Shown: piece by piece, positions 33,243 to 40,380 of the stretch
Layout of the letters: each line of letters opens with the position of its first letter
Position numbering within the stretch: position 1 is the stretch's first letter
NCBI GenBank assembly: GCA_023228425.1
Contig: JALOBE010000006.1
Span: forward strand, 43,501-107,500
Length of the DNA: 64,000 bases
Source: Syntrophales bacterium
GTDB taxonomy: Bacteria; Desulfobacterota; Syntrophia; Syntrophales; UBA2210
Direction: 5' to 3'
Program-made: the position numbers and the translations under genes
Notes under the pieces: model-generated
Database searches by the model: none
The model's input: only the letters and a program-made list of their open reading frames with translations
Told to the model about the DNA's origin: nothing

Positions 33243-33528
33243 CGATCCTCACCTCCCGGACCATGGTTATGGCGTTGGGGGGACACTCTTCGGCGCAGAT
33301 GCCGCACCCCTTGCAGTAATCGAAATCGATCGTGACGGGTATCGCCATGGAAACCACGCCTTCCGGGCAGTAGAGCCAGCAGAGAAAGCATGCGGGTTTT
33401 TCCTTCACGGAGGGAATGCATTTTTCATTGTCGATGATGGGTTTCATCTCGCTCCAGTCGCCTGTTTTTCCCGCTTCACCGATGGCGGGCGTGCAGACGC
33501 CGGAGATGTTTCTATCCTTCTGTTCCAT
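33235..33528 (-). CDS. porD: 2-oxoacid:ferredoxin oxidoreductase delta subunit (2x[4Fe-4S] ferredoxin-like)
   Basis: The delta subunit carries electrons out of the complex through two [4Fe-4S] clusters. The 97-residue protein has a standard second motif CKGCGICAEECPP. The first motif is unusual: after KC there are nine residues before CFLCWLYCPE, instead of the normal two, which amounts to an insertion of about seven residues between the first two cysteines. The ATG at 33528 lies inside the end of porG (17-base overlap) with GGGAGA seven bases upstream. Confidence 0.9.
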   Translation of the reverse strand: MEQKDRNISGVCTPAIGEAGKTGDWSEMKPIIDNEKCIPSVKEKPACFLCWLYCPEGVVSMAIPVTIDFDYCKGCGICAEECPPNAITMVREVRIDE

Positions 33529-34099
33529 TGGTTCTTTCTCCCAGGACAGTTCGTTCGTAGGCAAGCCGGGTCGCCTTCACATTGTCGTACGCTCCGGAGG
33601 CGGACATTTTCAGGGTCAGACCCCGCTCTATGCTTTCCAGGCGTACGGTGTTCCAGGCCCGGACCAGCGATCCGAGAAGAGGCGTGTTCACCACCGGCGC
33701 GCCCCCCACGCTGAGGCCGCATTCGCGGGCGATGGGAACGGCATCCACCGTGGCCGTCAGGACTCCCGGCTTGTCATCAGGACGGAAACGGTCCGGAGGC
33801 TTCGGGCTGTTGACGATGAGAATCCCCCCGTCCCGGAGTCGGCCCGTGACGTCCGCCACGCGAAAAATAGACTCATCGAGGACCACTACGATGTCGGCCA
33901 TGACGATCTGCGAAAAGGTCCTGATGGGTTCGTCGGCGATTCTCGTGGATGCCGTCAGAGGTGCTCCCCGCCGCTCGGGACCGAAGGTCGGCGCCGAGGT
34001 TACGCCTTTGTAGCCCTGAAAATAGGCGGCTTCGGCGAGGATCTCCGACGCCATGACCACGCCCTGTCCCCCCCGTCCGTGCCAGATGATTTCATACAT
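33512..34099 (-). CDS. porG: 2-oxoacid:ferredoxin oxidoreductase gamma subunit (PorG-like)
   Basis: The gamma subunit forms the remaining domain of the oxidoreductase. The 195-residue protein shows the family start (YEIIWHGRGGQGVVMASEILAEAA), GPERRGAPLTASTRIADEPI and the PVVNTPLLGSLVRA segment. I start at the ATG at 34099, eight bases after GGGAG; an ATG at 34105 is in frame. It is the first gene of porGDAB and lies about 30 bases after a terminator-like hairpin. Confidence 0.92.
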   Translation of the reverse strand: MYEIIWHGRGGQGVVMASEILAEAAYFQGYKGVTSAPTFGPERRGAPLTASTRIADEPIRTFSQIVMADIVVVLDESIFRVADVTGRLRDGGILIVNSPKPPDRFRPDDKPGVLTATVDAVPIARECGLSVGGAPVVNTPLLGSLVRAWNTVRLESIERGLTLKMSASGAYDNVKATRLAYERTVLGERTNGTEG

Positions 34100-34130
34100 A
34101 ACCATGACTCCCGGCGGCGAAAGGCCGCAA

Positions 34131-34172
34131 ACAAAAAGGAAACAAAAAGGCCGCGGTACCGTTCCGCGGCCT
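34131..34172 (-). terminator. Terminator hairpin just upstream of porG
   Basis: On the minus strand AGGCCGCGG pairs with CCGCGGCCT around a 7-base loop and is followed by TTTTGTTTCCTTTTTG. This is a strong factor-independent terminator. It ends only about 30 bases before the porG start, leaving no room for a promoter after it, so it must act on transcripts that go on into porGDAB. Confidence 0.85.
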
Positions 34173-34320
34173 CATCGAGTGTGTGCTGGTTAATCCTGTT
34201 GTGTGTACGCGAGTGCGATGACGAGGCCCCTATGTGGGTCCTGTAAGAGCGAGATTACCCTGCAACAGCAGCTCGTTCACGGTCATCATCGTCACTGTGT
34301 TCTCCTGTATCGGTATATAA
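34173..34320 (-). promoter_or_regulatory. Probable attenuation leader of porGDAB
   Basis: Ahead of the terminator on the minus strand are, in order, a TATATA element (34319-34314, no good -35), a strong AGGAG site, a 21-codon frame ending at 34230, and an antiterminator. In the antiterminator GGCCT (34228-34224) and CATCG (34220-34216) can pair with CGATG and AGGCC (34177-34168). That pairing uses the 5' arm of the terminator, so the two structures exclude each other. The leader stop codon touches the antiterminator, as in classic attenuators. Confidence 0.6.
34230..34295 (-). CDS. Candidate 21-residue leader peptide of porGDAB
   Basis: A GTG codon six bases after AGGAG opens a 21-codon frame closed by TAG. 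The peptide reads MTMMTVNELLL, then QGNLALTGPT. It has five Leu and four Thr codons but no long run of one residue, so the amino acid it might sense is unclear. Its stop lies directly before the antiterminator arm. It is too short for sequence-family evidence; the claim depends on position and ribosome site. Confidence 0.5.
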   Translation of the reverse strand: MTMMTVNELLLQGNLALTGPT

Positions 34321-34353
34321 TGTTACATTGGTTAACGGAAGAATCGGGATATG

Positions 34354-36051
34354 TCAAGAAAAATCTTGCTCAGAAAAATCCTGTTCAAAAAACCCCGCTT
34401 CACTGAAACCATCGGTGTAGGCCTTTTCTTCCGGGAGCAGCTTTTCTATGTGTTCCATGAGCGTGCCGAAGCCGGCCGGGTCAAGGGCCGATATAAGCAG
34501 GCCCTGGTAGCGGCGGCCTGTGTTCTCAAGCAGGGTCCTGTCCGGGCAGAGGTCGATCTTGTTGAACACCCGGACCATGGGAGTCCGTGACAGCCCCAGT
34601 TCATTCAGGATGGATTCAACGGCGGCCATCTGCTCCTCGAATGCGGGGTTCGAGATGTCGATCACCTGCAGGAGCAGGTCCGCCTCGTGCAACTCCTCCA
34701 GGGTGGCCCGAAAGGCGGCCATCAGTTCCCTGGGCAGGTCCCGGATGAACCCGACGGTGTCGGTGATGACGGCGGACCGGTCACGGGGGAAACGGAGGCG
34801 GGAGCTCTTGGGGTCCAGGGTGGCGAAAAGACGGTCTTCGGCGCGGACGGTGCTGCCCGTCAGGGCGTTGAGCAGGGTTGATTTGCCGGCGTTGGTGTAT
34901 CCCACGATCGATATGATCGGCAGGCCTTCCCGTTTTCTCAGGGAACGCCGCTGTGTCCTTCCCCGGCGTACCCTGGTCAGTTCCTTTTCCAGGCGGTTGA
35001 TGCGGTCCCGGACCAGGCGGCGGTTGATTTCGAGCTTTGTCTCGCCGGGCCCCCGCCCGCCGATGCCGCCGGTGAGACGGGACATGGCGGTGTTTTTTTT
35101 AGCCAGCCGGGGGAGAAGGTATTTCATCTGGGCCAGTTCAACCTGTATCTTGCCGTCTCTCGAATGGGCCCGCTGGGCGAAGATATCGAGGATGAGCTGG
35201 GTCCGGTCGATGACTTTCATTTCCGTCATGTCGGCGATGGACCGGGCCTGCCCCGGGGTCAGCTCGCGGTCGAAGATCAGGAGGTTCGCTCCTATCTGGA
35301 GGGCCTTCATCACCATCCGTGACAGTTTTCCCCTGCCCAGGACGAAGCGCGGGTCAACCTTGTTTCGGCGCTGGATCAGGGAGTCGAAGACCTCTACGCC
35401 GGAAGAACGGGCCAGTTCTTTCAACTCGGCAAGGGAACTTTCGCTGTCGAATGACGGGTCGTCGGAGACGCTCACCAAAATGGCCCTGTCGGCGGATTCA
35501 ACCTTCCGCAGGGCCTGGCGCCGGGCCAGCTCTCCTTCCAGGGCCTGAATGAACGAGGAAAAATCAAGGTCAAGCTCCGCCGGATGCAGGGGCTTCATGA
35601 GAAGCCAGTAGTCGCCGTGGGCGTTTTCCGGGACCAGGTGCCCCAGGTGCAGGTGATGGGGCAGACCCGTGCTGTCCATGGTCAGAGCTCCCACGAGGTC
35701 CAGCCGAAGCAGCGCCATGTCCGTCAGGTCCTCCCGGCTGAGAGCCTCGCCGGCCAGGTGGGTGTGAATCAGGCGGAGACCTGCCAGACGGGATGAGGGA
35801 CCGCGGCGGGCTTCGATGTCGGGAATGACGATCTGACGGTGGTCGCCGAGAATGACGAACTCCGTTTCGCCCCGCCGGTTGACCAGGACACCGATCTGGC
35901 GGCCCAATCTGTGGGAGAGTTCCGTGAGCGCCCGCGCGTATTCCTGGCTCACCACCCTGTCGGGGGTGAGGCGCCGGCGGTAGAATTGCTCCAGGGCCCG
36001 AATGTCGCCGGACTTGAGGCCCGTTGTGTTTCCGTAAATCCGTTGTGCTAT
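34354..36051 (-). CDS. hflX: GTPase HflX, apparent AUA start
   Basis: HflX is a ribosome-associated GTPase that splits or rescues stalled ribosomes. The protein has an N-terminal domain with a GRGPGETKLE stretch, the G1 motif GYTNAGKST, DTVGFIRDLP (G3) and NKIDL (G4). The first standard start in frame is GTG at 35955 (533 residues). Conserved HflX sequence continues upstream of it (IYGNTTGLKSGDIRALEQFY, then RRRLTPDR), with no ATG, GTG or TTG before the frame closes. ATA at 36051 has GGAG eight bases upstream and gives 565 residues, the usual length for this group. The C-terminus ends in a small repeat (FSEAGFFEQDFSEQDFS). Confidence 0.9.
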   Translation of the reverse strand: MAQRIYGNTTGLKSGDIRALEQFYRRRLTPDRVVSQEYARALTELSHRLGRQIGVLVNRRGETEFVILGDHRQIVIPDIEARRGPSSRLAGLRLIHTHLAGEALSREDLTDMALLRLDLVGALTMDSTGLPHHLHLGHLVPENAHGDYWLLMKPLHPAELDLDFSSFIQALEGELARRQALRKVESADRAILVSVSDDPSFDSESSLAELKELARSSGVEVFDSLIQRRNKVDPRFVLGRGKLSRMVMKALQIGANLLIFDRELTPGQARSIADMTEMKVIDRTQLILDIFAQRAHSRDGKIQVELAQMKYLLPRLAKKNTAMSRLTGGIGGRGPGETKLEINRRLVRDRINRLEKELTRVRRGRTQRRSLRKREGLPIISIVGYTNAGKSTLLNALTGSTVRAEDRLFATLDPKSSRLRFPRDRSAVITDTVGFIRDLPRELMAAFRATLEELHEADLLLQVIDISNPAFEEQMAAVESILNELGLSRTPMVRVFNKIDLCPDRTLLENTGRRYQGLLISALDPAGFGTLMEHIEKLLPEEKAYTDGFSEAGFFEQDFSEQDFS

Positions 36052-36221
36052 GGTAGTATCTCCATCAATGACGCTTACATCTGTTTGGTATGATAGGTCG
36101 CCGCCGGTGGAGCGTCAAGAAAATAAAATGCCACGAATTCGACCGTGTGCCTGACCGGCAGTCACCAAATCAACGGCTGCCCTCCCGCCCGATAGCCCAT
36201 GGAATTGCGGGAAATTTTTCC

Positions 36222-36250
36222 TTGACAGAGGAGGGTGGTTACATTATATA
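36222..36250 (+). promoter_or_regulatory. Strong promoter for acs
   Basis: A perfect TTGACA (36222-36227) is followed after 17 bases by TATATA (36245-36250). Transcription would begin near 36257, about 76 bases before the acs start. The rest of the 36052-36333 gap shows no gene. Confidence 0.75.
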
Positions 36251-36333
36251 GCACCGGATTCAAAAGGTTATGATAATCAGCAGGCGCTCCGGCGTCTCCA
36301 CGAAGAATCGTCAATACATAATGGAGGTAGAAC

Positions 36334-38301
36334 ATGGCAGATGTTGAATTGAAGGAAGTGTATCCGGTACCACCGCAAGCGTTGGAGCGCGCTCACATCA
36401 AGGGCAAGGAACAATACGAAGCCCTGTACAAGCGTTCTCTGGAAGATCCTGAAGGGTTCTGGACGGAAATTGCCGAAGAGTACGTCACCTGGTTCAAAAA
36501 ATGGGACGGCAAGGTCGAAGACTACAACTTCGACAAAAATAAAGGCCCCGTCTATGTCAAGTACTTCGAAGGCGGCAAGCTGAATGTTTCTTATAACTGT
36601 CTCGATCGTCACCTGGACAAGCGGGCCGACCAGGTCGCCATCCAGTGGGAGGGGAACGAGCCCGGAGAAGAGCGGGGCATAACGTACAAGGAACTTCACG
36701 AGCAGGTCTGCAGGTTCGCCAATGTTCTGAAAGCCCTGGGCATAAAGAAGAGTGACCGGGTCTGTCTCTACATGCCCATGATTCCCGAGTTGGCAATCGC
36801 CATGCTCGCCTGTACGCGGATCGGCGTAATCCACAGCATCGTCTTTGGAGGATTCAGCGCTGACGCGCTCCGTGATCGCATACAGGACAGCGAATCCCGT
36901 ATCGTTGTGGTCTGCGATGGCACGTTCCGGGGAAGCAAGGCCGTTCCCCAGAAGGCGTCGGCCGACGAGGCCGTGGCCGACTGCCCCTCGGTGGAAAAAA
37001 TGATCGTCGTCAACCGCGTGGGCGACAAGATCAAATGCGCCTGGAACGAAGGCAGAGACCTCTGGTGGCACGAAGAGATGGCAAAGGTGGACGCCGTCTG
37101 CGAGCCGGAGTGGATGGATGCCGAAGACCCCCTCTTCACGCTCTATACGTCGGGATCCACGGGCAAGCCCAAGGGCGTGCTCCATACTACGGGCGGCTAC
37201 CTTGCCTACGTAGCCTATACGCACAAGATGGTCTTCGATTACCATGACGGAGATATCTACTGGTGTACCGCCGACATCGGATGGGTCACGGGCCACAGCT
37301 ATATCGTTTACGGTCCCCTCTGCAACGGTGCTACCACCATCATGTTCGAAGGTGTGCCCAACTACCCCACCATGAGCCGCTTCTGGCAGATCGTGGAAAA
37401 ATACAAGGTCAACATATTCTACACGGCTCCCACGGCAATCCGCGCTATCGCGAAGGAAGGTCTCGAGTATGTGAAGGGCCATGATCTCTCCACCCTCAGG
37501 ACTCTGGGTACCGTGGGCGAACCCATCAACCCCGAAGCCTGGAACTGGTACTTCAACGTGATCGGCGGCGGGCGGTGTCCCATTGTCGATACTTGGTGGC
37601 AGACTGAAACGGGCGGTATTCTGATCACCCCCCTTCCCGGCGCGACCGACATCAAACCCGGCATGGCCACCATTCCCTTCATGGGTGTCTGGCCGGTACT
37701 CCTCGATGACGAGGGCAAGGAGATCAAAGAAACTGTGGCGAGCGGCGCTCTGTGCATGAAGAAGCCCTGGCCGGCTATCATGCGGGGCGTCTATGGCGAT
37801 CCCGAACGGTTCCAGGAGACGTACTTCGAGCAGTTCCCCGGCTACTACGCGGCCGGTGACGGCGCCCGGCGTGACGAGGACGGCTATTACCAGATAACGG
37901 GCCGCATCGACGATATCATCAACGTGTCCGGTCACCGTATGGGCACGGCGGAAGTCGAAAGCGCCCTGGTGGCCCATCCCAAGGTGGCCGAAGCCGCCGT
38001 TGTGGGCTACCCCCATGAGATCAAGGGACAGTCGATCTATGCCTACGTGACACTCAACGCCGGTGTGGAAAAGTCCGACGAACTCAAAAAAGAGCTGGCC
38101 AACCATGTGCGCAAGGAAATCGGACCCATCGCCACACCGGAGAAGATCCAGTGGGCCGACGGTCTTCCCAAGACCAGGAGCGGCAAGATCATGCGCCGTA
38201 TTCTGAAGAAGGTGGCCGCCCATGAAATTTCGGACCTGGGCGACACATCGACCCTGGCCGATCCGTCCGTTGTGGACGATATCGTAAAAAATCGTGTCTG
38301 A
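36334..38301 (+). CDS. acs: Acetyl-CoA synthetase, AMP-forming
   Basis: Acs links acetate, ATP and CoA with acetyl-CoA, AMP and pyrophosphate; in syntrophs it may run either way. The 655-residue protein has the adenylate-forming P-loop TSGSTGKPKGV (about 272-282), DTWWQTETGG, the YYAAGDGARRDEDGYY motif, the hinge GRIDDIINVSGHR, and TRSGKIMRRIL with the regulatory Lys near residue 618 that is acetylated in other species. GGAGG precedes the ATG. A terminator follows directly, so it appears to be monocistronic. Confidence 0.97.
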   Translation: MADVELKEVYPVPPQALERAHIKGKEQYEALYKRSLEDPEGFWTEIAEEYVTWFKKWDGKVEDYNFDKNKGPVYVKYFEGGKLNVSYNCLDRHLDKRADQVAIQWEGNEPGEERGITYKELHEQVCRFANVLKALGIKKSDRVCLYMPMIPELAIAMLACTRIGVIHSIVFGGFSADALRDRIQDSESRIVVVCDGTFRGSKAVPQKASADEAVADCPSVEKMIVVNRVGDKIKCAWNEGRDLWWHEEMAKVDAVCEPEWMDAEDPLFTLYTSGSTGKPKGVLHTTGGYLAYVAYTHKMVFDYHDGDIYWCTADIGWVTGHSYIVYGPLCNGATTIMFEGVPNYPTMSRFWQIVEKYKVNIFYTAPTAIRAIAKEGLEYVKGHDLSTLRTLGTVGEPINPEAWNWYFNVIGGGRCPIVDTWWQTETGGILITPLPGATDIKPGMATIPFMGVWPVLLDDEGKEIKETVASGALCMKKPWPAIMRGVYGDPERFQETYFEQFPGYYAAGDGARRDEDGYYQITGRIDDIINVSGHRMGTAEVESALVAHPKVAEAAVVGYPHEIKGQSIYAYVTLNAGVEKSDELKKELANHVRKEIGPIATPEKIQWADGLPKTRSGKIMRRILKKVAAHEISDLGDTSTLADPSVVDDIVKNRV

Positions 38302-38309
38302 TATGGTGC

Positions 38310-38348
38310 GGGAGCCGGTACCCGGCTCCCGTTTCCGCGTTGTTTTTT
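38310..38348 (+). terminator. Factor-independent terminator after acs
   Basis: GGGAGCCG pairs with CGGCTCCC around a 5-base loop (38310-38330), and TTGTTTTTT follows shortly after. It lies nine bases after the acs stop and separates acs from etfB. Confidence 0.75.
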
Positions 38349-38422
38349 AAGAAACGGCACATACTAAGTTTACCGGCCCCGCGTCCTTCAGGGAGCCCGG
38401 GACTCGGTGAAAGGAGGTTCAT

Positions 38423-39193
38423 GTGAACATAGTAGCATGTGTGAAACAGGTTCCGGACACGGAGGCGTTGATTAAGGTAAAGGCCGACGGGTCGGGTATC
38501 GAAGAAGGCGGAATCAAGTGGGTCATGAATCCCTACGACGAATTCGGCGTTGAGGAGGCCCTGAAACTTAAGGAAAAGCTGGGTGGTGAGGTGACGATCG
38601 TGTCCGCCGGACCCGCCCGGGTGATGGAGACCATCAGAACGGCCCTGGCCATGGGTGCCGAAAAGGGTATCCACATCAGCGATCCCTCCCTGGACAATGC
38701 CGACGCCTACACCACGGCCAGCGCGCTGGCCGCGGCCATCAAAGAAATTCCCCACGATATCATTTTCTGCGGTATGAGAGCCATCGACGATGATTCCGGC
38801 CAGGTTGGTTCCATCCTGGCGGAACTGCTCGACCTTCCCCAGGCGACGGTGATCACCAAGCTGGAGGTCGAGGGTTCCACGGCAAAGGCCACCAAGGGCA
38901 TCGAAGGCGCCCAGGTTACCATCGAGACGCCGCTCCCCTGCGTGATTACTGCCGCGAAGGGCCTGAACGAACCCCGCTACGCCTCGCTGCCGGGCATCAT
39001 GAAGGCCAAGAAAAAGCCGGTAGACGTGAAAGATGCCGCCGCTCTCGGCCTGAACGTTTCGCCCACGATGAAAATCATCAAGATGATGCCGCCCCCGGAA
39101 CGGGCTCCCGGCAAGAAGATCGAAGGCGAAGATGCGGCCCAGAAGGCCGCCGAACTGGTCAGGCTCCTCAGGGAAGAGGCCAAGGTAATCTAA
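38423..39193 (+). CDS. etfB: Electron transfer flavoprotein beta subunit
   Basis: EtfB forms the ETF dimer with EtfA and takes electrons from acyl-CoA dehydrogenases. The 256-residue protein starts MNIVACVKQVPDTEA and has WVMNPYDEFGVEEALKLKE. The nucleotide-binding segment DDDSGQVGSILAELLDLPQ and the ETF beta signature region (TIETPLPCVITAAKGLNEPRYASLPGI) are also present. It starts with GTG at 38423 behind AAGGAGG. etfA follows after 22 bases and the membrane partner after that. Confidence 0.96.
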   Translation: MNIVACVKQVPDTEALIKVKADGSGIEEGGIKWVMNPYDEFGVEEALKLKEKLGGEVTIVSAGPARVMETIRTALAMGAEKGIHISDPSLDNADAYTTASALAAAIKEIPHDIIFCGMRAIDDDSGQVGSILAELLDLPQATVITKLEVEGSTAKATKGIEGAQVTIETPLPCVITAAKGLNEPRYASLPGIMKAKKKPVDVKDAAALGLNVSPTMKIIKMMPPPERAPGKKIEGEDAAQKAAELVRLLREEAKVI

Positions 39194-39215
39194 GCGAAGG
39201 GAATGGAGGAGAAAA

Positions 39216-40190
39216 ATGGCTAAAGGTATATGGATAGTAGCAGAACAGAGAGAGGGCGCCTTTCGGAAGGTGACCTTTGAGATAGCCAGTACCGCGCGAA
39301 AGCTTGCCGATGCCGCAGGAGACGAAGTGTGCGCCATTGTCCTGGGTTCGGGCATTGAGGGCATCGCGGGGGAACTGGGGAAATACGGTGTCGACAAGGT
39401 TTACGTGGCCGATGACGCCGCTTTCGCGACCTACACCACCGATGCCTATTCGGCGGCGGTGGCAAAACTGGTAAAGGAAAAAGATCCCCTGGTTCTCCTT
39501 CTCGGTGCATCGGTGGAGGGTAAGGATCTTTCATCACGGCTTGCAGGGAAACTGGCAACGGGACTGGCCACGGACTGCACCGATATCCGTTTCGAGGGCG
39601 GGAAAATGATCGCCACCCGGCCCATGTATGCCGGCAAGGCCTTCGCCGAGATTGAAGTACTGGGAACTCCCCAGATGGCGACCCTGCGGCCCAACGTGTT
39701 TCCCATCGTGGAAAACGCCAAGGCCGGAGCCGTCGAGAAATTCGATCCCGCCCTGGACGCCTCGGCTCTCAAGACGAAAATTGCCGGTATCGACAAGGAC
39801 AGCTCGGGCAAGATCGAATTGACGGAAGCCACCATCATCGTGTCCGGTGGTCGAGGTATGAAGGGTCCCGAGGGCTACCCGATGCTCGAAGAGCTTGCGG
39901 GTCTCCTGGGAGGAGCCGTGGGTGCTTCCCGTGCCGCTGTCGACGCGGGTTGGCGTCCCCTGGCGGACCAGGTGGGTCAGACCGGGAAGGTCGTGTCGCC
40001 GAATCTCTACATCGCGGCGGGCATTTCCGGTGCCATTCAGCACCTCGCCGGCATGAGTTCTTCAAAGTTTATCGTTGCCATCAACAAGGACGGCGACGCG
40101 CCGATCTTCGCCAGGGCCGATTACGGCATCGTGGATGACCTTTTCAAGGTGGTTCCCGAAATCACGGCGGCCGCGAAGAAGATTCTCTAG
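39216..40190 (+). CDS. etfA: Electron transfer flavoprotein alpha subunit
   Basis: EtfA carries the electron-transferring FAD. The 324-residue protein has the N-terminal domain (GIWIVAEQREGAFRKVTFE) and the C-terminal FAD domain with VSGGRGMKGPEGYPMLEELA. It also has GASRAAVDAGW, QVGQTGKVVSPNLYIAAGISGAIQHL and NKDGDAPIFARADYGIVDD, all in order. GGAGG lies before the ATG. It is encoded with etfB and the membrane oxidoreductase. Confidence 0.97.
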   Translation: MAKGIWIVAEQREGAFRKVTFEIASTARKLADAAGDEVCAIVLGSGIEGIAGELGKYGVDKVYVADDAAFATYTTDAYSAAVAKLVKEKDPLVLLLGASVEGKDLSSRLAGKLATGLATDCTDIRFEGGKMIATRPMYAGKAFAEIEVLGTPQMATLRPNVFPIVENAKAGAVEKFDPALDASALKTKIAGIDKDSSGKIELTEATIIVSGGRGMKGPEGYPMLEELAGLLGGAVGASRAAVDAGWRPLADQVGQTGKVVSPNLYIAAGISGAIQHLAGMSSSKFIVAINKDGDAPIFARADYGIVDDLFKVVPEITAAAKKIL

Positions 40191-40200
40191 AGAATGAAAG

Positions 40201-40224
40201 GCGGGGGAACACTGATTCCCCCGC
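40201..40224. other. Hairpin in the etfA to membrane oxidoreductase gap
   Basis: GCGGGGGAA and TTCCCCCGC are perfect 9-base arms around a 6-base loop, ten bases after the etfA stop, followed by TGTCTTTC. It may be a partial terminator or a 3' stabiliser that lowers expression of the membrane partner relative to EtfBA. The rest of the 190-base gap shows nothing I can name. Confidence 0.5.
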
Positions 40225-40380
40225 TGTCTTTCACACATCACAGGAGAACGCTGTACGGTCAACCCCGGCAGCATAGGGGTTCCTGTGAACTTCGGTTGAC
40301 CTGACATCTCGCGGCGCCCTTCCCTTATGCCGCCTCGACCCCAACCGCGGGTTCCCGGGATCCATCCATGAGGAGGCGCT

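Noticed and set aside
36277..38223. A 648-codon open frame on the minus strand opposite acs
   Set aside because: It is an antisense shadow of a highly conserved enzyme in GC-rich DNA; His/Gly-rich low-information sequence with no motifs.
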